A stretch of DNA of 64,000 nucleotides from JAUZOB01 sp963692465 (GCA_963692465.1 OY829943.1:1860001-1924000); one strand, 5' to 3'; shown: positions 44,189-53,302, counted from the first letter of the stretch. The notes: a model not told the origin generated them from the sequence alone. Translations and numbers: made by a program.

Positions 44189-44890
44189 ATGAAGGAAATA
44201 CAAAACGAGACCGATTTTCATAAAATAGATCTTTCGGAAATCAGAGCATTTTCAGCTCTCTCTTATGAAGAGAGGGCTGTTTTGATTGATGAGATGACCT
44301 GTTCTGTTTATAAACGGGGAACTGTTGTATATCGTGAAGGAAGCAGGTTAACTGGGTTTTATGGAGTCCTTGGCGGAATTGTTAAAATCTATAAAACCGG
44401 TGTGGATGGGAAGGAGCAGATTATTCGGTTTTCTCAAAAAGGGGATATTATTGCATATCGTTCTCTTTTGAGTAATGAGTTGGCTTGTACAACTGCGAAA
44501 ATTATTGAGGATTCGTTGTTGTGTCAGATTCCATACCAGACTCTTCTACATTTAATTGAAAATAATTCCAAGTTCGCATTAAATATGCTTCAGATTGCTT
44601 GTGGTGAACTGAAAGAAGCGAATGACTATATTACGGATATCGCACAGAAAACCGTAAAGGAAAGATTAGCAGAGGTGTTATTATCGCTGAAGAAAAATTT
44701 TGATCTTGATGGGAATGATTTATTGAATATATCATTGACCAGGGAGGAATTGGCTAATATGGTTGGGACTGCAACCGAGTCGGTTATTCGTCTTCTTTCG
44801 GAGTTTAAAACCGATCAGTTAATAGAGCTTCAAGGGAGGAAAATAAAATTTCTGGATGTTTCCAGATTAGAAAAAGTTGCTAATCTTTAA
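44189..44890 (+). CDS. Crp/Fnr-family regulator
   Basis: 233 residues: cyclic-nucleotide-like beta-roll (about 25-145, VYREGSRLTGFYGVLGGIVKIYK, IRFSQKGDIIAYRSLL) and a winged HTH with LTREELANMVGTATESVIRLLSEF (about 185-208). There is no N-terminal Cys cluster of an Fnr-type Fe-S sensor. The ligand is unknown. Divergent from osmC, which could be its target. Confidence 0.92.
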   Translation: MKEIQNETDFHKIDLSEIRAFSALSYEERAVLIDEMTCSVYKRGTVVYREGSRLTGFYGVLGGIVKIYKTGVDGKEQIIRFSQKGDIIAYRSLLSNELACTTAKIIEDSLLCQIPYQTLLHLIENNSKFALNMLQIACGELKEANDYITDIAQKTVKERLAEVLLSLKKNFDLDGNDLLNISLTREELANMVGTATESVIRLLSEFKTDQLIELQGRKIKFLDVSRLEKVANL

Positions 44891-44895
44891 AAGAT

Positions 44896-44934
44896 AGAAG
44901 GCCGTATTGAAAAAGAATATCAATACGGCTTTCT
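44896..44934. terminator. Bidirectional hairpin between the Crp/Fnr and EnvC genes
   Basis: 15-bp arms (44896-44910, 44920-44934; one G-U pair on one strand) with a 9-nt loop, between convergent genes. Confidence 0.8.
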
Positions 44935-44937
44935 AAT

Positions 44938-46131
44938 TTATCTTGTGACCCAACTTTCCGGATTGAGTTTCGTTGTTTCTCTCCAGATTTGGAATTTTAA
45001 GATTGTTTTATTTTCGTCACTCGGATCAGTATAAATGACTCCGATGTCTTCTTTGGTCCTCACTTTTTGTCCGGCGTGGACAAATACGCTCTGCAAATTA
45101 GAATAAACTGTCATGTATTTTCCATGTCGGATAATAACAGCCATATTTCCACCAGAGATAGAAATCACACGACTGACTTCTCCTTCAAAGACAGAACGGG
45201 CTTTGGATCCATGAGGGCTAGAGAAGTCTATTCCATTATTCCGAACTGTAACGCCTTTCATTAGTTCATGATTTCCGAAAGATTCAGAAATAATTCCTCT
45301 TTCAACGGGCCAGGGAAGTCGGCCTTTATTTCGTTCGAAGTTTCCTGAGATTATTTTATTTTCAGGAGAAGCTTCAAAAAGAGGAGTGCCTTTACGAGCT
45401 GCTTTTCTTGCTTCCTCTGCGATGAGACGCTCTATTTCTCGTTGTATCTGATATTGGGCACGCATTCTATCGCGAAGCTTGTGCTGGAGACTTTGTTGTT
45501 CCCGTCTTGTCTTTCTTAGGTAAGTGGCTTGTATCCTTTTTTCTGCATTAAGTTGCTGTTTCTCGTGCTCCTTGCCTTTCATTAAATTGTCTTTCTGGAG
45601 TCTTTTGTTGGCAAGATCACGAAGTTTTACGTTTATGAGGTGAAAGACCGCCTTAATGTGATCTGCCTGTTTTTGTCTGAATGTTGTGTATTGTCTCATA
45701 TATATCAGGCGTTTATAGGCCTGATTGAAATCTTTGGCAGAAAGTAAGAAGAGTAGCTTGTCTTGTGATTTGCGATTAAGCTGGGCCATTTGTATTGTCC
45801 GTGCATAATCCGCCCTTAATTTAATAAGGTCTTTTCGCAGACCGTCAATGAAGCAACGATTATCATCAATAAAGCCATCAAGAACATTAATCTCGCTGTT
45901 CATCATGTTGATAAGATTATTCCGCAACATGATGTTCTTATTGATGATTGCGAGGCTATTGGAGGATGTTCTGGCACTTCGCTGGGTTTGTCGGATCAAT
46001 TCTTGTGTTAGGGCAATTTCTTTGGTTGTTCTTTCTTTTTGCAGTCTTAAATCCTGAATAGACTGTTGTGCAGAAGTACTATTGTATAGTAGTAAAAGTG
46101 GAAATATTATAAGTAAAAATCTACTATTCAT
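44938..46131 (-). CDS. EnvC-like murein hydrolase activator (degenerate LytM)
   Basis: 397 residues with a signal peptide, two long coiled coils (about 22-110 and 140-250), and a C-terminal M23/LytM domain (about 285-395). The LytM zinc ligands are lost: the first His position of HxGxD reads NNGIDF, and the YAHL motif is YSNLQ, so it cannot be a zinc endopeptidase. This is the E. coli EnvC pattern, in which LytM activates amidases at division. It begins 2 bp after the DUF4292 gene and ends the dut operon. Confidence 0.9.
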   Translation of the reverse strand: MNSRFLLIIFPLLLLYNSTSAQQSIQDLRLQKERTTKEIALTQELIRQTQRSARTSSNSLAIINKNIMLRNNLINMMNSEINVLDGFIDDNRCFIDGLRKDLIKLRADYARTIQMAQLNRKSQDKLLFLLSAKDFNQAYKRLIYMRQYTTFRQKQADHIKAVFHLINVKLRDLANKRLQKDNLMKGKEHEKQQLNAEKRIQATYLRKTRREQQSLQHKLRDRMRAQYQIQREIERLIAEEARKAARKGTPLFEASPENKIISGNFERNKGRLPWPVERGIISESFGNHELMKGVTVRNNGIDFSSPHGSKARSVFEGEVSRVISISGGNMAVIIRHGKYMTVYSNLQSVFVHAGQKVRTKEDIGVIYTDPSDENKTILKFQIWRETTKLNPESWVTR

Positions 46132-46133
46132 AT

Positions 46134-47069
46134 CTAATTAAATCTTTCTATTCTGCGATAACTTGCAGGAATATTGAAATTAAAATTAATAGCCTTATCT
46201 ATCTCAAAACGATTGAATTCGAAGAGAACTGTTGAACTACTACTTAGCGAAACTGTTTTGAAATTAATAACAGTAGGGAAGAGTATTCCTTCCTGAATGT
46301 TTTGAAATTTACTAAAAGTAATATTAGCCTCTTGGTGTGAATTCAAATCTTTCAAATTTACATCTTCTATTTTGAAATTTTGAGCATTAATGTGAAAAGT
46401 CTGAGATATTAAGGTTGAATCATTATTCCGATTGATAAATCGTTGATATCTTTTCTCATTTTTAAGGATCTTCTCTATTTTTCCGGGTCTGAAAGAGGAC
46501 AGTACATATTCAGATGAATCGGTAACGGAACAATGAAAGTTATGATAATCTTTTGTCTCAGCACTTCCGTATTTCGGTAGAGAATTCGTAAGAATAGATT
46601 GAACTAAAGGGAAAGATAATTCGGAATGAACCAGTTTGTTGAGATCGGAATAGGAGCCCTTGAAGTAATTCTTTTCAAAATAATTGACGAAGAACACACT
46701 ATCGGGTGTTAACTCCAGTTTAGCCACTGAAATGCCTAGTTTGCTCAATGATATTTGCAATATGCTATCCTGAGCAAGTCGTATTGACCCTTTGAACGAA
46801 TAACTGTTACTGGAAGAGTTAAATGTTATATTGACCTTGGGAACCTCCAGTGTTTTGTACTGTAACTGAGCATCGGTTATTTTGTTGATAAGTTTCTCAA
46901 CATTAATCGATTTGACCTTCTCTACGGGAGAAGGGGTAGATGGAGTAATCTGTACGGTGTCATTATGACCCGTTGTTATCAAAACAGGGTGCGATTTATG
47001 CACTGTTTTGCAAGAGAAGAAAGAGAAGAGTAATAAGATTGATAAGAATTGATATTTTGAGATATGCAT
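46134..47069 (-). CDS. DUF4292 lipoprotein
   Basis: 311 residues from the ATG at 47069, with lipobox LLLFSFFSC. An upstream 27-codon extension overlaps the TPR gene and lacks the signal, so it is rejected. Beta-rich mature part, LolA/LolB-like in fold for the family: IRLAQDSILQISLSKLGISVAKLELTPDSVFFVNYFEKNYF. Presumed periplasmic side of the outer membrane. Set between TPR and EnvC genes. Confidence 0.85.
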   Translation of the reverse strand: MHISKYQFLSILLLFSFFSCKTVHKSHPVLITTGHNDTVQITPSTPSPVEKVKSINVEKLINKITDAQLQYKTLEVPKVNITFNSSSNSYSFKGSIRLAQDSILQISLSKLGISVAKLELTPDSVFFVNYFEKNYFKGSYSDLNKLVHSELSFPLVQSILTNSLPKYGSAETKDYHNFHCSVTDSSEYVLSSFRPGKIEKILKNEKRYQRFINRNNDSTLISQTFHINAQNFKIEDVNLKDLNSHQEANITFSKFQNIQEGILFPTVINFKTVSLSSSSTVLFEFNRFEIDKAINFNFNIPASYRRIERFN

Positions 47070-47082
47070 CTTTCCGAATATT

Positions 47083-48837
47083 TTAATTTTCAAGGTATTT
47101 GCCTTCTTTAATTTTCTTCTTAAGGAGGGGTGAAGAGTTCCCTTTTTCAATGGATTTATTCCAGTTTAGAATCGCTTTATCTTTTTCTCCAAGCATCATT
47201 AAGATGTCGCCGTAATGTTCAAAAAGGACCGCATTTTCATCTCCTCCGTTTGAAAGTGCGCTTTCCATGTAGAACTTTGCAAGACTGTAATTTTGTCGTT
47301 TGAAAAGGACCCAGGCGTAAGTGTCAAGGAAGGTGGCGTTTGTCGGATTGTTTTGAACGACAGTGTTTGCCATTTTCTCTGCTTTTTCAAGGTCCTGATT
47401 CTTCTCAGAGAGATAGTACGCATAGTTATTAAGGGTAATCTGGTTGTTCGAATCCAGTTTTAAGATTCGCTCATAAGCGGCGAAGGCATCTGTGCTCCGA
47501 TTCATTTTATTATAGATCTCAGCACGTTGTAACTCGAATTGAATGAGCGTTGTCGTGTCGTTTTCTATATACTTTTCTCCTTTTTCCAGTGTTTGGAGAG
47601 ACTCGTCCGTTTTCCCTTCTAAAAGCAGACTGGAAGATCGCATAAGATGTGTCATTGGTTCTTCAGGAAAGAGGGCTAGTGCTTTTTCCGAATCTGTGGA
47701 TAGGTTGGTGGAATCCTGCAAACTTTCTTCGACCATTAATAGTTTTTCCCAAAGCAAGAAGCTCCCCGGAGTATTGGAAATCCCTTTTTTGAGAATATCG
47801 AAGGCGTCATGTAATTTGTTTGTTTGAAGAAGGTAATCGGTGTAAAAGGCGAAAGCTTTTTCTTCAAGAGGATGGGCAATAATAAGGGAAGAGATGAGCT
47901 GAGTGATTTGTTGGTCGGTGAAATTAAATCTTGACTTACTATTTCGAGCCATCAGAATGAAGCTTATTTTGAGGTCTAGTTGAGTCTTGGGACTTTTGAA
48001 TGCGAGCAAGGCTTCATCGAAAGCTTTGGTAGAATCTTTTTCTCCGGCATAAAAATTTGCCAGAGAGAAATAAACGAATCCGTTATCTGGATCCATTTTT
48101 AATACTTTATCATATAGTTCCAGTGCTTTTGTTTTGTTATTAAGGTTCAGGTAAAGGTCCGCCAGGAGTCCGTAATACCGGGATTCGGAAGGGTTCGATT
48201 TGATAAGGCGTTCTAATTCTTCGATCGCCTTCGGTCCTTTTTTTTCTTTTAAATAGATTTGTTCTTTGGCGATGCTTAACTGATCGTTAATTCCCATTCT
48301 CTTTTCGATGAGATTAAATGTAGCAAGTGCTTCTCGTGAATTTCCGGCGCTATTAAAGATATTCCCCAGAACAAACAGATAATCGACGTTGTTTGGATTC
48401 TTATCGGTTATTTGTTTAAAAACAATTGCTGCTTTATCAAATTGGGAACTTTGCTGATAAACCTGTGCCAGCATAAGTTTATACCATTGATTATCGGGGT
48501 TTATAGATACGGCTTTTTCGAGTACCAGAGCGGCACTTGTATAGTCTCCTTTGGAGACGTGAATATTTGCAAGTTCAAACATTGCAACAGCTGATTGAGG
48601 GTCAATCTCCAGACATTTGGAAAAGAGTTGGGTTGCTTGATCTGTATTATTCAGATTTTTCTGTTTGAGCCCTTCAATAAGGTAATATTCAAAGGTCTGT
48701 TGTTGATTCTCGTCAACAGAAGCTTCTGCTGTTATTTTCGGAGTCTCTTTGGGAGGGGCTTTTTTAATGATGGAACAGGAAAAAAAAACAGAAAAGAGAA
48801 CTATTACAAGAAAGATATCTTTGTTGAATGTTTTCAT
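47083..48837 (-). CDS. TPR-repeat lipoprotein
   Basis: 584 residues, lipobox FSVFFSC at about 21, then a superhelix of about 13 tetratricopeptide repeats (examples: AVAMFELANIHVSKGDYTSAA, SRYYGLLADLYLNLNNKTKALELYDKVLKMDP, TFLDTYAWVLFKRQNYSLA). Scaffold for protein assembly at the outer membrane; partners probably DUF4292 and EnvC proteins encoded next. Operon with dut 53 bp upstream. Confidence 0.9.
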   Translation of the reverse strand: MKTFNKDIFLVIVLFSVFFSCSIIKKAPPKETPKITAEASVDENQQQTFEYYLIEGLKQKNLNNTDQATQLFSKCLEIDPQSAVAMFELANIHVSKGDYTSAALVLEKAVSINPDNQWYKLMLAQVYQQSSQFDKAAIVFKQITDKNPNNVDYLFVLGNIFNSAGNSREALATFNLIEKRMGINDQLSIAKEQIYLKEKKGPKAIEELERLIKSNPSESRYYGLLADLYLNLNNKTKALELYDKVLKMDPDNGFVYFSLANFYAGEKDSTKAFDEALLAFKSPKTQLDLKISFILMARNSKSRFNFTDQQITQLISSLIIAHPLEEKAFAFYTDYLLQTNKLHDAFDILKKGISNTPGSFLLWEKLLMVEESLQDSTNLSTDSEKALALFPEEPMTHLMRSSSLLLEGKTDESLQTLEKGEKYIENDTTTLIQFELQRAEIYNKMNRSTDAFAAYERILKLDSNNQITLNNYAYYLSEKNQDLEKAEKMANTVVQNNPTNATFLDTYAWVLFKRQNYSLAKFYMESALSNGGDENAVLFEHYGDILMMLGEKDKAILNWNKSIEKGNSSPLLKKKIKEGKYLEN

Positions 48838-48890
48838 CTTACATTAGATTAAATGGGAACATAAGAACGGCCCCGGAATTTAAATGTGAA

Positions 48891-49325
48891 TCAGAGTTTT
48901 CCGGTATGTCCAAATCCTCCTGTTCCCCGACTTGTGTCTTCCAGTTTTTCTGCTGTTGTCCACTGGGCTTGTTCGTGACGGGCAATAACCATCTGGCAGA
49001 TTCGTTCTCCTGATTTAATCACATATTCTTCGTTCGAGAGGTTAATTAATATAACCCGTATCTCTCCACGGTAATCAGCATCAATGGTTCCGGGAGAGTT
49101 AAGAACGGTTAAGCCATGTTTTAGTGCGAGACCACTACGGGGTCTTATCTGTGCTTCGAATCCGGCAGGAAGTTCTATATAGAGTCCCGTTGGCACAAGA
49201 ATTCTTTGCAATGGTTTAATAACGAGATCTTTATCTGTAAAGGCCCGTAAATCCATTCCGGCAGAGAGATCTGTGCTATATTCGGGAAGAGAATTATTTG
49301 ATCGGTTTACTATTTTAATTTCCAT
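48891..49325 (-). CDS. dut: dUTP diphosphatase
   Basis: Hydrolyses dUTP to dUMP, keeping uracil out of DNA. 144 residues with the five trimer motifs: AGMDLRAF (motif 1), RSGLALKHG (2), GTIDADYRGEI (3), ERICQMVIAR (4) and the C-terminal RGTGGFGHTG (5). Full length. First of the four-gene set dut, TPR, DUF4292, envC. Confidence 0.96.
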   Translation of the reverse strand: MEIKIVNRSNNSLPEYSTDLSAGMDLRAFTDKDLVIKPLQRILVPTGLYIELPAGFEAQIRPRSGLALKHGLTVLNSPGTIDADYRGEIRVILINLSNEEYVIKSGERICQMVIARHEQAQWTTAEKLEDTSRGTGGFGHTGKL

Positions 49326-49397
49326 AATACGATTCTTTCATTTCGCTAAGATAGAAATTAATATACAAAAACATTCAAGTGGTCCTGTTCGCTGAGG

Positions 49398-50525
49398 CTA
49401 AACGATCATGAATTCAGCCATTAAGTCGTCAGAGACAAAGAGTCCCTCCAGGGATAGCGTAATTGCTTCGTTGTGAAGTGTTAAGTGCCCGGTTTCTCTG
49501 AATCGGTTATAAGTATTCTCTGTATGATTTCGAAAGACAGGGCCGAATTCTTTCTCAATATAGGGAAGCGATAGTCCCCATAGTGTGCGTAATGACGTAA
49601 TGACATAATCGTTAAAGCGGTCATTCTGAGATAATAGTTCTTTCTGAAAGAAAGGTTTCTGGTGTTGGATTGCATCTAAATAGGCCTCATTATCCGCGAT
49701 ATTCCATTGTCTTGAATTTCCGTCAAATGAATGAGCAGAAGGACCAAGGCCGAGGTATTTTTTGTTTTTCCAATAGGAAGAGTTGTGCATGGAGAAATAG
49801 CCCGGCAAACCGAAATTTGAGATCTCATATTGAACAAATCCATGTGAGCGGGAGACTGAGGATAGCATTTCAAATTGTTTGAAACATTCGTCTTCGGGAG
49901 GAATTTGAATCTTCCCATCTTGTAAGAACTGGTAAAAGACTGTCCCCGGATGGTATGTGAGCAAATAAGCCGAAAGATGTTGGATGTTTAAAGAGAATGC
50001 TTTTGAAAGATTAACCTTCCATTCTTTGGTCGTCATTCCCGGCAAGCCGTAAATGAGGTCAATGCTGATATTCTTAAATCCTGCGTTCTGGGCATTGCGG
50101 ACTGCCTGAATAGCTTCATCTTCATTATGCCGGCGATTCATCAGTTTTAAATCTTTGTTGTTGAATGATTGAATCCCGATGCTGAGGCGGTTAATCCCGA
50201 TACGCATTAATTCCCGGCAATATTCGGTAGAAAGATCGTCGGGATTTGCTTCAAGGGTGATTTCCGCCTTCGGTGTAATATTAAATAGTGGATGAAGAGC
50301 CTGGAGGAATGATTCAATTTCTGATATTTGCAGTAAAGAAGGAGTTCCCCCCCCAAAATAAATTGTTTCAATGGGTTCATTTTGGGTGTAATCTTTTCTG
50401 ATAAGGAGTTCCTGATGAATTCCGGAAAGAATTTCGTTCTTTTGTATCAGAGATGTGCTTTTGTGAAAATCACAATAGAAGCATTTTTTCGAACAAAAGG
50501 GAATATGGATATAAATTCCGGCCAT
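49398..50525 (-). CDS. hemW: Radical SAM heme chaperone HemW (coproporphyrinogen III oxidase-like)
   Basis: 375 residues from the ATG at 50525. MAGIYIHIPFCSKKCFYCDFHKS carries CxxxCxxC with the additional Phe/Tyr typical of HemW; FGGGTPSLL, EANPDD, and RLSIGIQSFN follow. HemW binds heme and inserts it into respiratory proteins rather than making porphyrin. The true CgdH motifs are absent. A box TTTCTTTG at 50552-50559 lies inside the longer frame and supports this start. Its ATG overlaps the ATG of the divergent VanZ gene at CATG (50523-50526). Confidence 0.92.
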   Translation of the reverse strand: MAGIYIHIPFCSKKCFYCDFHKSTSLIQKNEILSGIHQELLIRKDYTQNEPIETIYFGGGTPSLLQISEIESFLQALHPLFNITPKAEITLEANPDDLSTEYCRELMRIGINRLSIGIQSFNNKDLKLMNRRHNEDEAIQAVRNAQNAGFKNISIDLIYGLPGMTTKEWKVNLSKAFSLNIQHLSAYLLTYHPGTVFYQFLQDGKIQIPPEDECFKQFEMLSSVSRSHGFVQYEISNFGLPGYFSMHNSSYWKNKKYLGLGPSAHSFDGNSRQWNIADNEAYLDAIQHQKPFFQKELLSQNDRFNDYVITSLRTLWGLSLPYIEKEFGPVFRNHTENTYNRFRETGHLTLHNEAITLSLEGLFVSDDLMAEFMIV

Positions 50526-50937
50526 GAGTAAAATATTGTTTATGAAACAGGCAAAGAAAATCATTTATTTTTGGAAACCGGCATTGTGTCTTCTGGTTAT
50601 ATGTGTGTTGTGCTTTTTGCCGGGGAATGATTTCCCTAGTGTAGCAGTTCCGAATTTTGATAAACTGGTTCATATGGGGATGTTTGGCGGACTCTCTCTT
50701 TTTGTGATTTCGGCTCTGAAAAAGATGCAACTTTCCAAATTCAAGGCGGTTATTATTACTTTATCTGTTGTTTTTATATTGGGAGGCGGCATAGAAATTT
50801 TGCAGGGTTTGTGTACAAAAACACGGTCTGCAAGTTTGTCTGATTTGTGTGCCGACATGACGGGGACCGTTTTAGCTATATTATTTTATCGGTACTTTCT
50901 TGAAGACAAAAAAATTGAGAAACTCCTTGCTCCCTGA
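50524..50937 (+). CDS. VanZ-like membrane protein
   Basis: 137 residues with four predicted helices; VanZ-like features are CLLVICVLCFLPGNDFP, NFDKLVHMGMFGGLSLF, and GGGIEILQGLCTKTRSASLSDLCADMTGTVLAI. VanZ members give low-level teicoplanin resistance, but the role of this one is unknown. The ATG at 50524 overlaps the hemW ATG; a second in-frame ATG at 50542 would leave normal divergent spacing and is also possible. The stop abuts the Rrf2 stop (50937/50938) with no gap. Confidence 0.85.
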   Translation: MSKILFMKQAKKIIYFWKPALCLLVICVLCFLPGNDFPSVAVPNFDKLVHMGMFGGLSLFVISALKKMQLSKFKAVIITLSVVFILGGGIEILQGLCTKTRSASLSDLCADMTGTVLAILFYRYFLEDKKIEKLLAP

Positions 50938-51381
50938 TTAATAACGAATCAGACCTTTTTTCTTTTCCGCGTCTTCGATAATTTGTTTTAGAGATGTTTC
51001 TTTAAAAAGCTGAGACATTTCCCCATGGAACTGTACAAAGCGATCGTGAACAGGGCATTGTGCTGAGTCGGTTCCGTCTTGATGGCAGGGTCCCATTCCG
51101 ATTAGGCAGGTTTCAAAATATTTCTCACCGTCAATAATCTGTATAATTCGATAAACCGATAAGTCTGTCGGATTAACGGATAGACAAAATCCTCCATGAG
51201 GTCCTTTCGTTGAGGCGAGAATGTTCTCTCTGGCCAATCGTTGAAGAATCTTGCCCAGAAAAGTAGAGGAGATATTCAAATCGACGGCAATCTTTTTTAT
51301 TCCGACTTTTTCTTTCTCTGTCGAATTCTTAGCCAGATAGATGAGGGCTCTTAAAGCATATTTGCAGGTATTCGACAACAT
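50938..51381 (-). CDS. Rrf2-family regulator
   Basis: 147 residues: N-terminal winged helix (MLSNTCKYALRALIYLAKN, about 1-60) and three Cys in ETCLIGMGPCHQDGTDSAQC, the expected Fe-S site, although the spacing (C-X6-C-X9-C) differs from the usual C-X5-C-X7-C in IscR. It may sense Fe-S state, NO or redox. It starts 2 bp after lutB, so it is the third gene of the rpiB operon. Confidence 0.92.
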   Translation of the reverse strand: MLSNTCKYALRALIYLAKNSTEKEKVGIKKIAVDLNISSTFLGKILQRLARENILASTKGPHGGFCLSVNPTDLSVYRIIQIIDGEKYFETCLIGMGPCHQDGTDSAQCPVHDRFVQFHGEMSQLFKETSLKQIIEDAEKKKGLIRY

Positions 51382-51383
51382 AA

Positions 51384-52772
51384 TTAACCCTTTTTATTTT
51401 TGTTGTGAATCTTTTTCCATTGACGGCTGAACGATTCGTCAGCTATTACGGGCATTTTTTTCCATTTACTCCATAGGTTTTTTCCGACTGCCTGCATTGC
51501 GAGGTTTTTTATTCTTCCGTTGGCAAGGTCCATCCGGGAACGTTTGGAAAGAATGAATTCCATTCCTTTCATGGCGATATCCCATACCGGATCAGAATGA
51601 TGGCTTCTGATTTCATCCCATCGGGTTTCAAGCATTAAATCGTGGAGTGGAATTTTTACCGGACAGACTTCAGAACAGGCGCCACAGATTGAACAAGCAA
51701 AGCTAAGGTGCCCGAATTGATTAAATCCCTTAAAGAAGGGAGTTAGAACAGACCCGATCGGACCACTATAGGTTGTATTGTAGGTATACCCTCCGATGTT
51801 TTTATAAACGGGGCAGGCATTCAGACAGGCTCCACAACGGATACACTTTAGTGCGAGATATTGTTTTTTCTGCCCGATTAGATTGGTTCGTCCATTATCG
51901 AGAAGGATGACGTACATTTTCTCGGGACCATCAACTTCGCCTTCTTTCCGCGGACCACTAATGATTGAATTGTAAACGGTCATTTGCTGACCGGTTCCGT
52001 GCGCTGCCAGTAAAGGCCATAATAAAGCAAGGTCTTTGAAAGAAGGAATGACTTTTTCAATTCCTCCGATGGCAATATGAACTTTAGGAAAAGAGACTGA
52101 CATTAATGCGTTTCCTTCGTTTTCGGTAACCGCAATTGCTCCGGAATCCGCAATCAGAAAATTAGCCCCGGTAACCCCAACTTCAGCAGAGGTGAATTTT
52201 TTCCTTAAACGATCACGTACAAACTTAGCCATGTATTGAGGAGTGCTATCCTCTGGAGTTCCAAATTCCTTATGGAAAAGAGCGGCAATATCAAATCTTG
52301 ATTTGTGCATTGCCGGAGTAACGATGTGATAAGGTTTTTCTCCTGCGACCTGTACAATAAATTCACCCAAATCCGTTTCGACCGATTCAACACCAGCGTC
52401 TTGAATGTGACTGTTGAATTCGATTTCCTCCGTAACCATCGATTTGCTTTTTACAACCAGATGGGCTTCGTTTTCCTTTAATATTTCGATTACGTAATTA
52501 ATCGCTTCGTCGGCATCTTGTGCCCACAAAACCTTAATTCCGTTTTTTGTTGCGTGTTGTTCAAATTCGACAAGATATTCATCAAGGCGCAGGATTGCTG
52601 TTCCTTTGATAAAAGAAGCTCGTTCTTTGGCGATTTCAAGATCTGAATAGCGCAATTTCCCTTTTGCAACCGCCTGATCGTATTTGGAAATGTTGAAATG
52701 AATTGTTTTACGATGCTTTAGGTCGAAGGCAACTTTTTCGGATTGTTGGATAAATTTATTTTTCTCTGACAT
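51384..52772 (-). CDS. lutB: LutB-type iron-sulfur protein of lactate oxidation
   Basis: 462 residues. The large N-terminal part (about 1-300) is the LUD domain (ILKENEAHLVVKSKSMVTEEIEFN, VTGANFLIADSGAIAVTENEGNALM), followed by two ferredoxin-like [4Fe-4S] motifs CIRCGACLNACPVYKN and CSICGACSEVCPVKI (about 310-370) and a helical tail. Usually lies between lutA and lutC. Both are missing here, so an orphan member or a separate complex is likely. Its ATG overlaps the rpiB stop by one base. Confidence 0.88.
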   Translation of the reverse strand: MSEKNKFIQQSEKVAFDLKHRKTIHFNISKYDQAVAKGKLRYSDLEIAKERASFIKGTAILRLDEYLVEFEQHATKNGIKVLWAQDADEAINYVIEILKENEAHLVVKSKSMVTEEIEFNSHIQDAGVESVETDLGEFIVQVAGEKPYHIVTPAMHKSRFDIAALFHKEFGTPEDSTPQYMAKFVRDRLRKKFTSAEVGVTGANFLIADSGAIAVTENEGNALMSVSFPKVHIAIGGIEKVIPSFKDLALLWPLLAAHGTGQQMTVYNSIISGPRKEGEVDGPEKMYVILLDNGRTNLIGQKKQYLALKCIRCGACLNACPVYKNIGGYTYNTTYSGPIGSVLTPFFKGFNQFGHLSFACSICGACSEVCPVKIPLHDLMLETRWDEIRSHHSDPVWDIAMKGMEFILSKRSRMDLANGRIKNLAMQAVGKNLWSKWKKMPVIADESFSRQWKKIHNKNKKG

Positions 52773-53212
52773 TATTTTGTGGGCATCTTTTCAATTCGTC
52801 GCAGATGTCTTCCTCCTTCGAATTTATTAGAAAGGAATGCATCAACAATGGCGCAAGCCTCGTCGTTGGTAATGAACCTTGCAGGAAGAGAACAAACATT
52901 GGCATTGTTATGTTTGCGGGCAAGGGCTGCAATTTCAGGTAGCCAACACAGAGCAGAGCGGATTCCCTGATGTTTATTGGCGGTCATGCAAATTCCATTT
53001 CCGGTACCGCAAAGAGAGATGCCCATCGTGTATTCTCCATTTTCGATAGCTGTAGCCATTGGGTGGGCGAAATCAGGATAGTCACAGCTTTCTTCAGAAA
53101 AGCAACCGAAATCTTTTATTTGATATCCCTGTTCTTTAAGATGGGCAATAATGACCTGTTTCTGCAAGTATCCTGCATGGTCGGACGCAAATGCCAGTGT
53201 TTCATTTTTCAT
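52772..53212 (-). CDS. rpiB: Ribose-5-phosphate isomerase B
   Basis: Interconverts ribose-5-phosphate and ribulose-5-phosphate. 146 residues of the LacA/RpiB family: AFASDHAGYLQKQ with the substrate Asp/His, ESCDYPDFAHPMA, ISLCGTGNGICMTANK with catalytic Cys, HNNANVCSLPARF. Overlaps lutB by one nucleotide (TAATG), translationally coupled. A TATTTTTG -7 box (53247-53254) starts this operon. Confidence 0.95.
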   Translation of the reverse strand: MKNETLAFASDHAGYLQKQVIIAHLKEQGYQIKDFGCFSEESCDYPDFAHPMATAIENGEYTMGISLCGTGNGICMTANKHQGIRSALCWLPEIAALARKHNNANVCSLPARFITNDEACAIVDAFLSNKFEGGRHLRRIEKMPTK

Positions 53213-53246
53213 TATTCGGAATTTTTATTTAGTAAGGTTGGTTGTA

Positions 53247-53254
53247 CAAAAATA
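53247..53254 (-). promoter_or_regulatory. -7 box of rpiB-lutB-rrf2 (TATTTTTG)
   Basis: Exact consensus on the minus strand, 34 bp upstream of the rpiB ATG; separates this unit from the flippase gene. Confidence 0.65.
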
Positions 53255-53302
53255 ATAGTTCCGCCCCAGGATAAAAACATAATCGGATTAAATCTCTTTC
53301 GA

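Noticed and set aside
44938..46131. Active M23 endopeptidase
   Set aside because: The first zinc His and the HxH motif are missing; EnvC-like activator is the better reading.
46134..47150. 27-codon N-terminal extension of the DUF4292 gene
   Set aside because: It overlaps the TPR gene end and would bury the lipoprotein signal; the ATG at 47069 directly precedes that signal.
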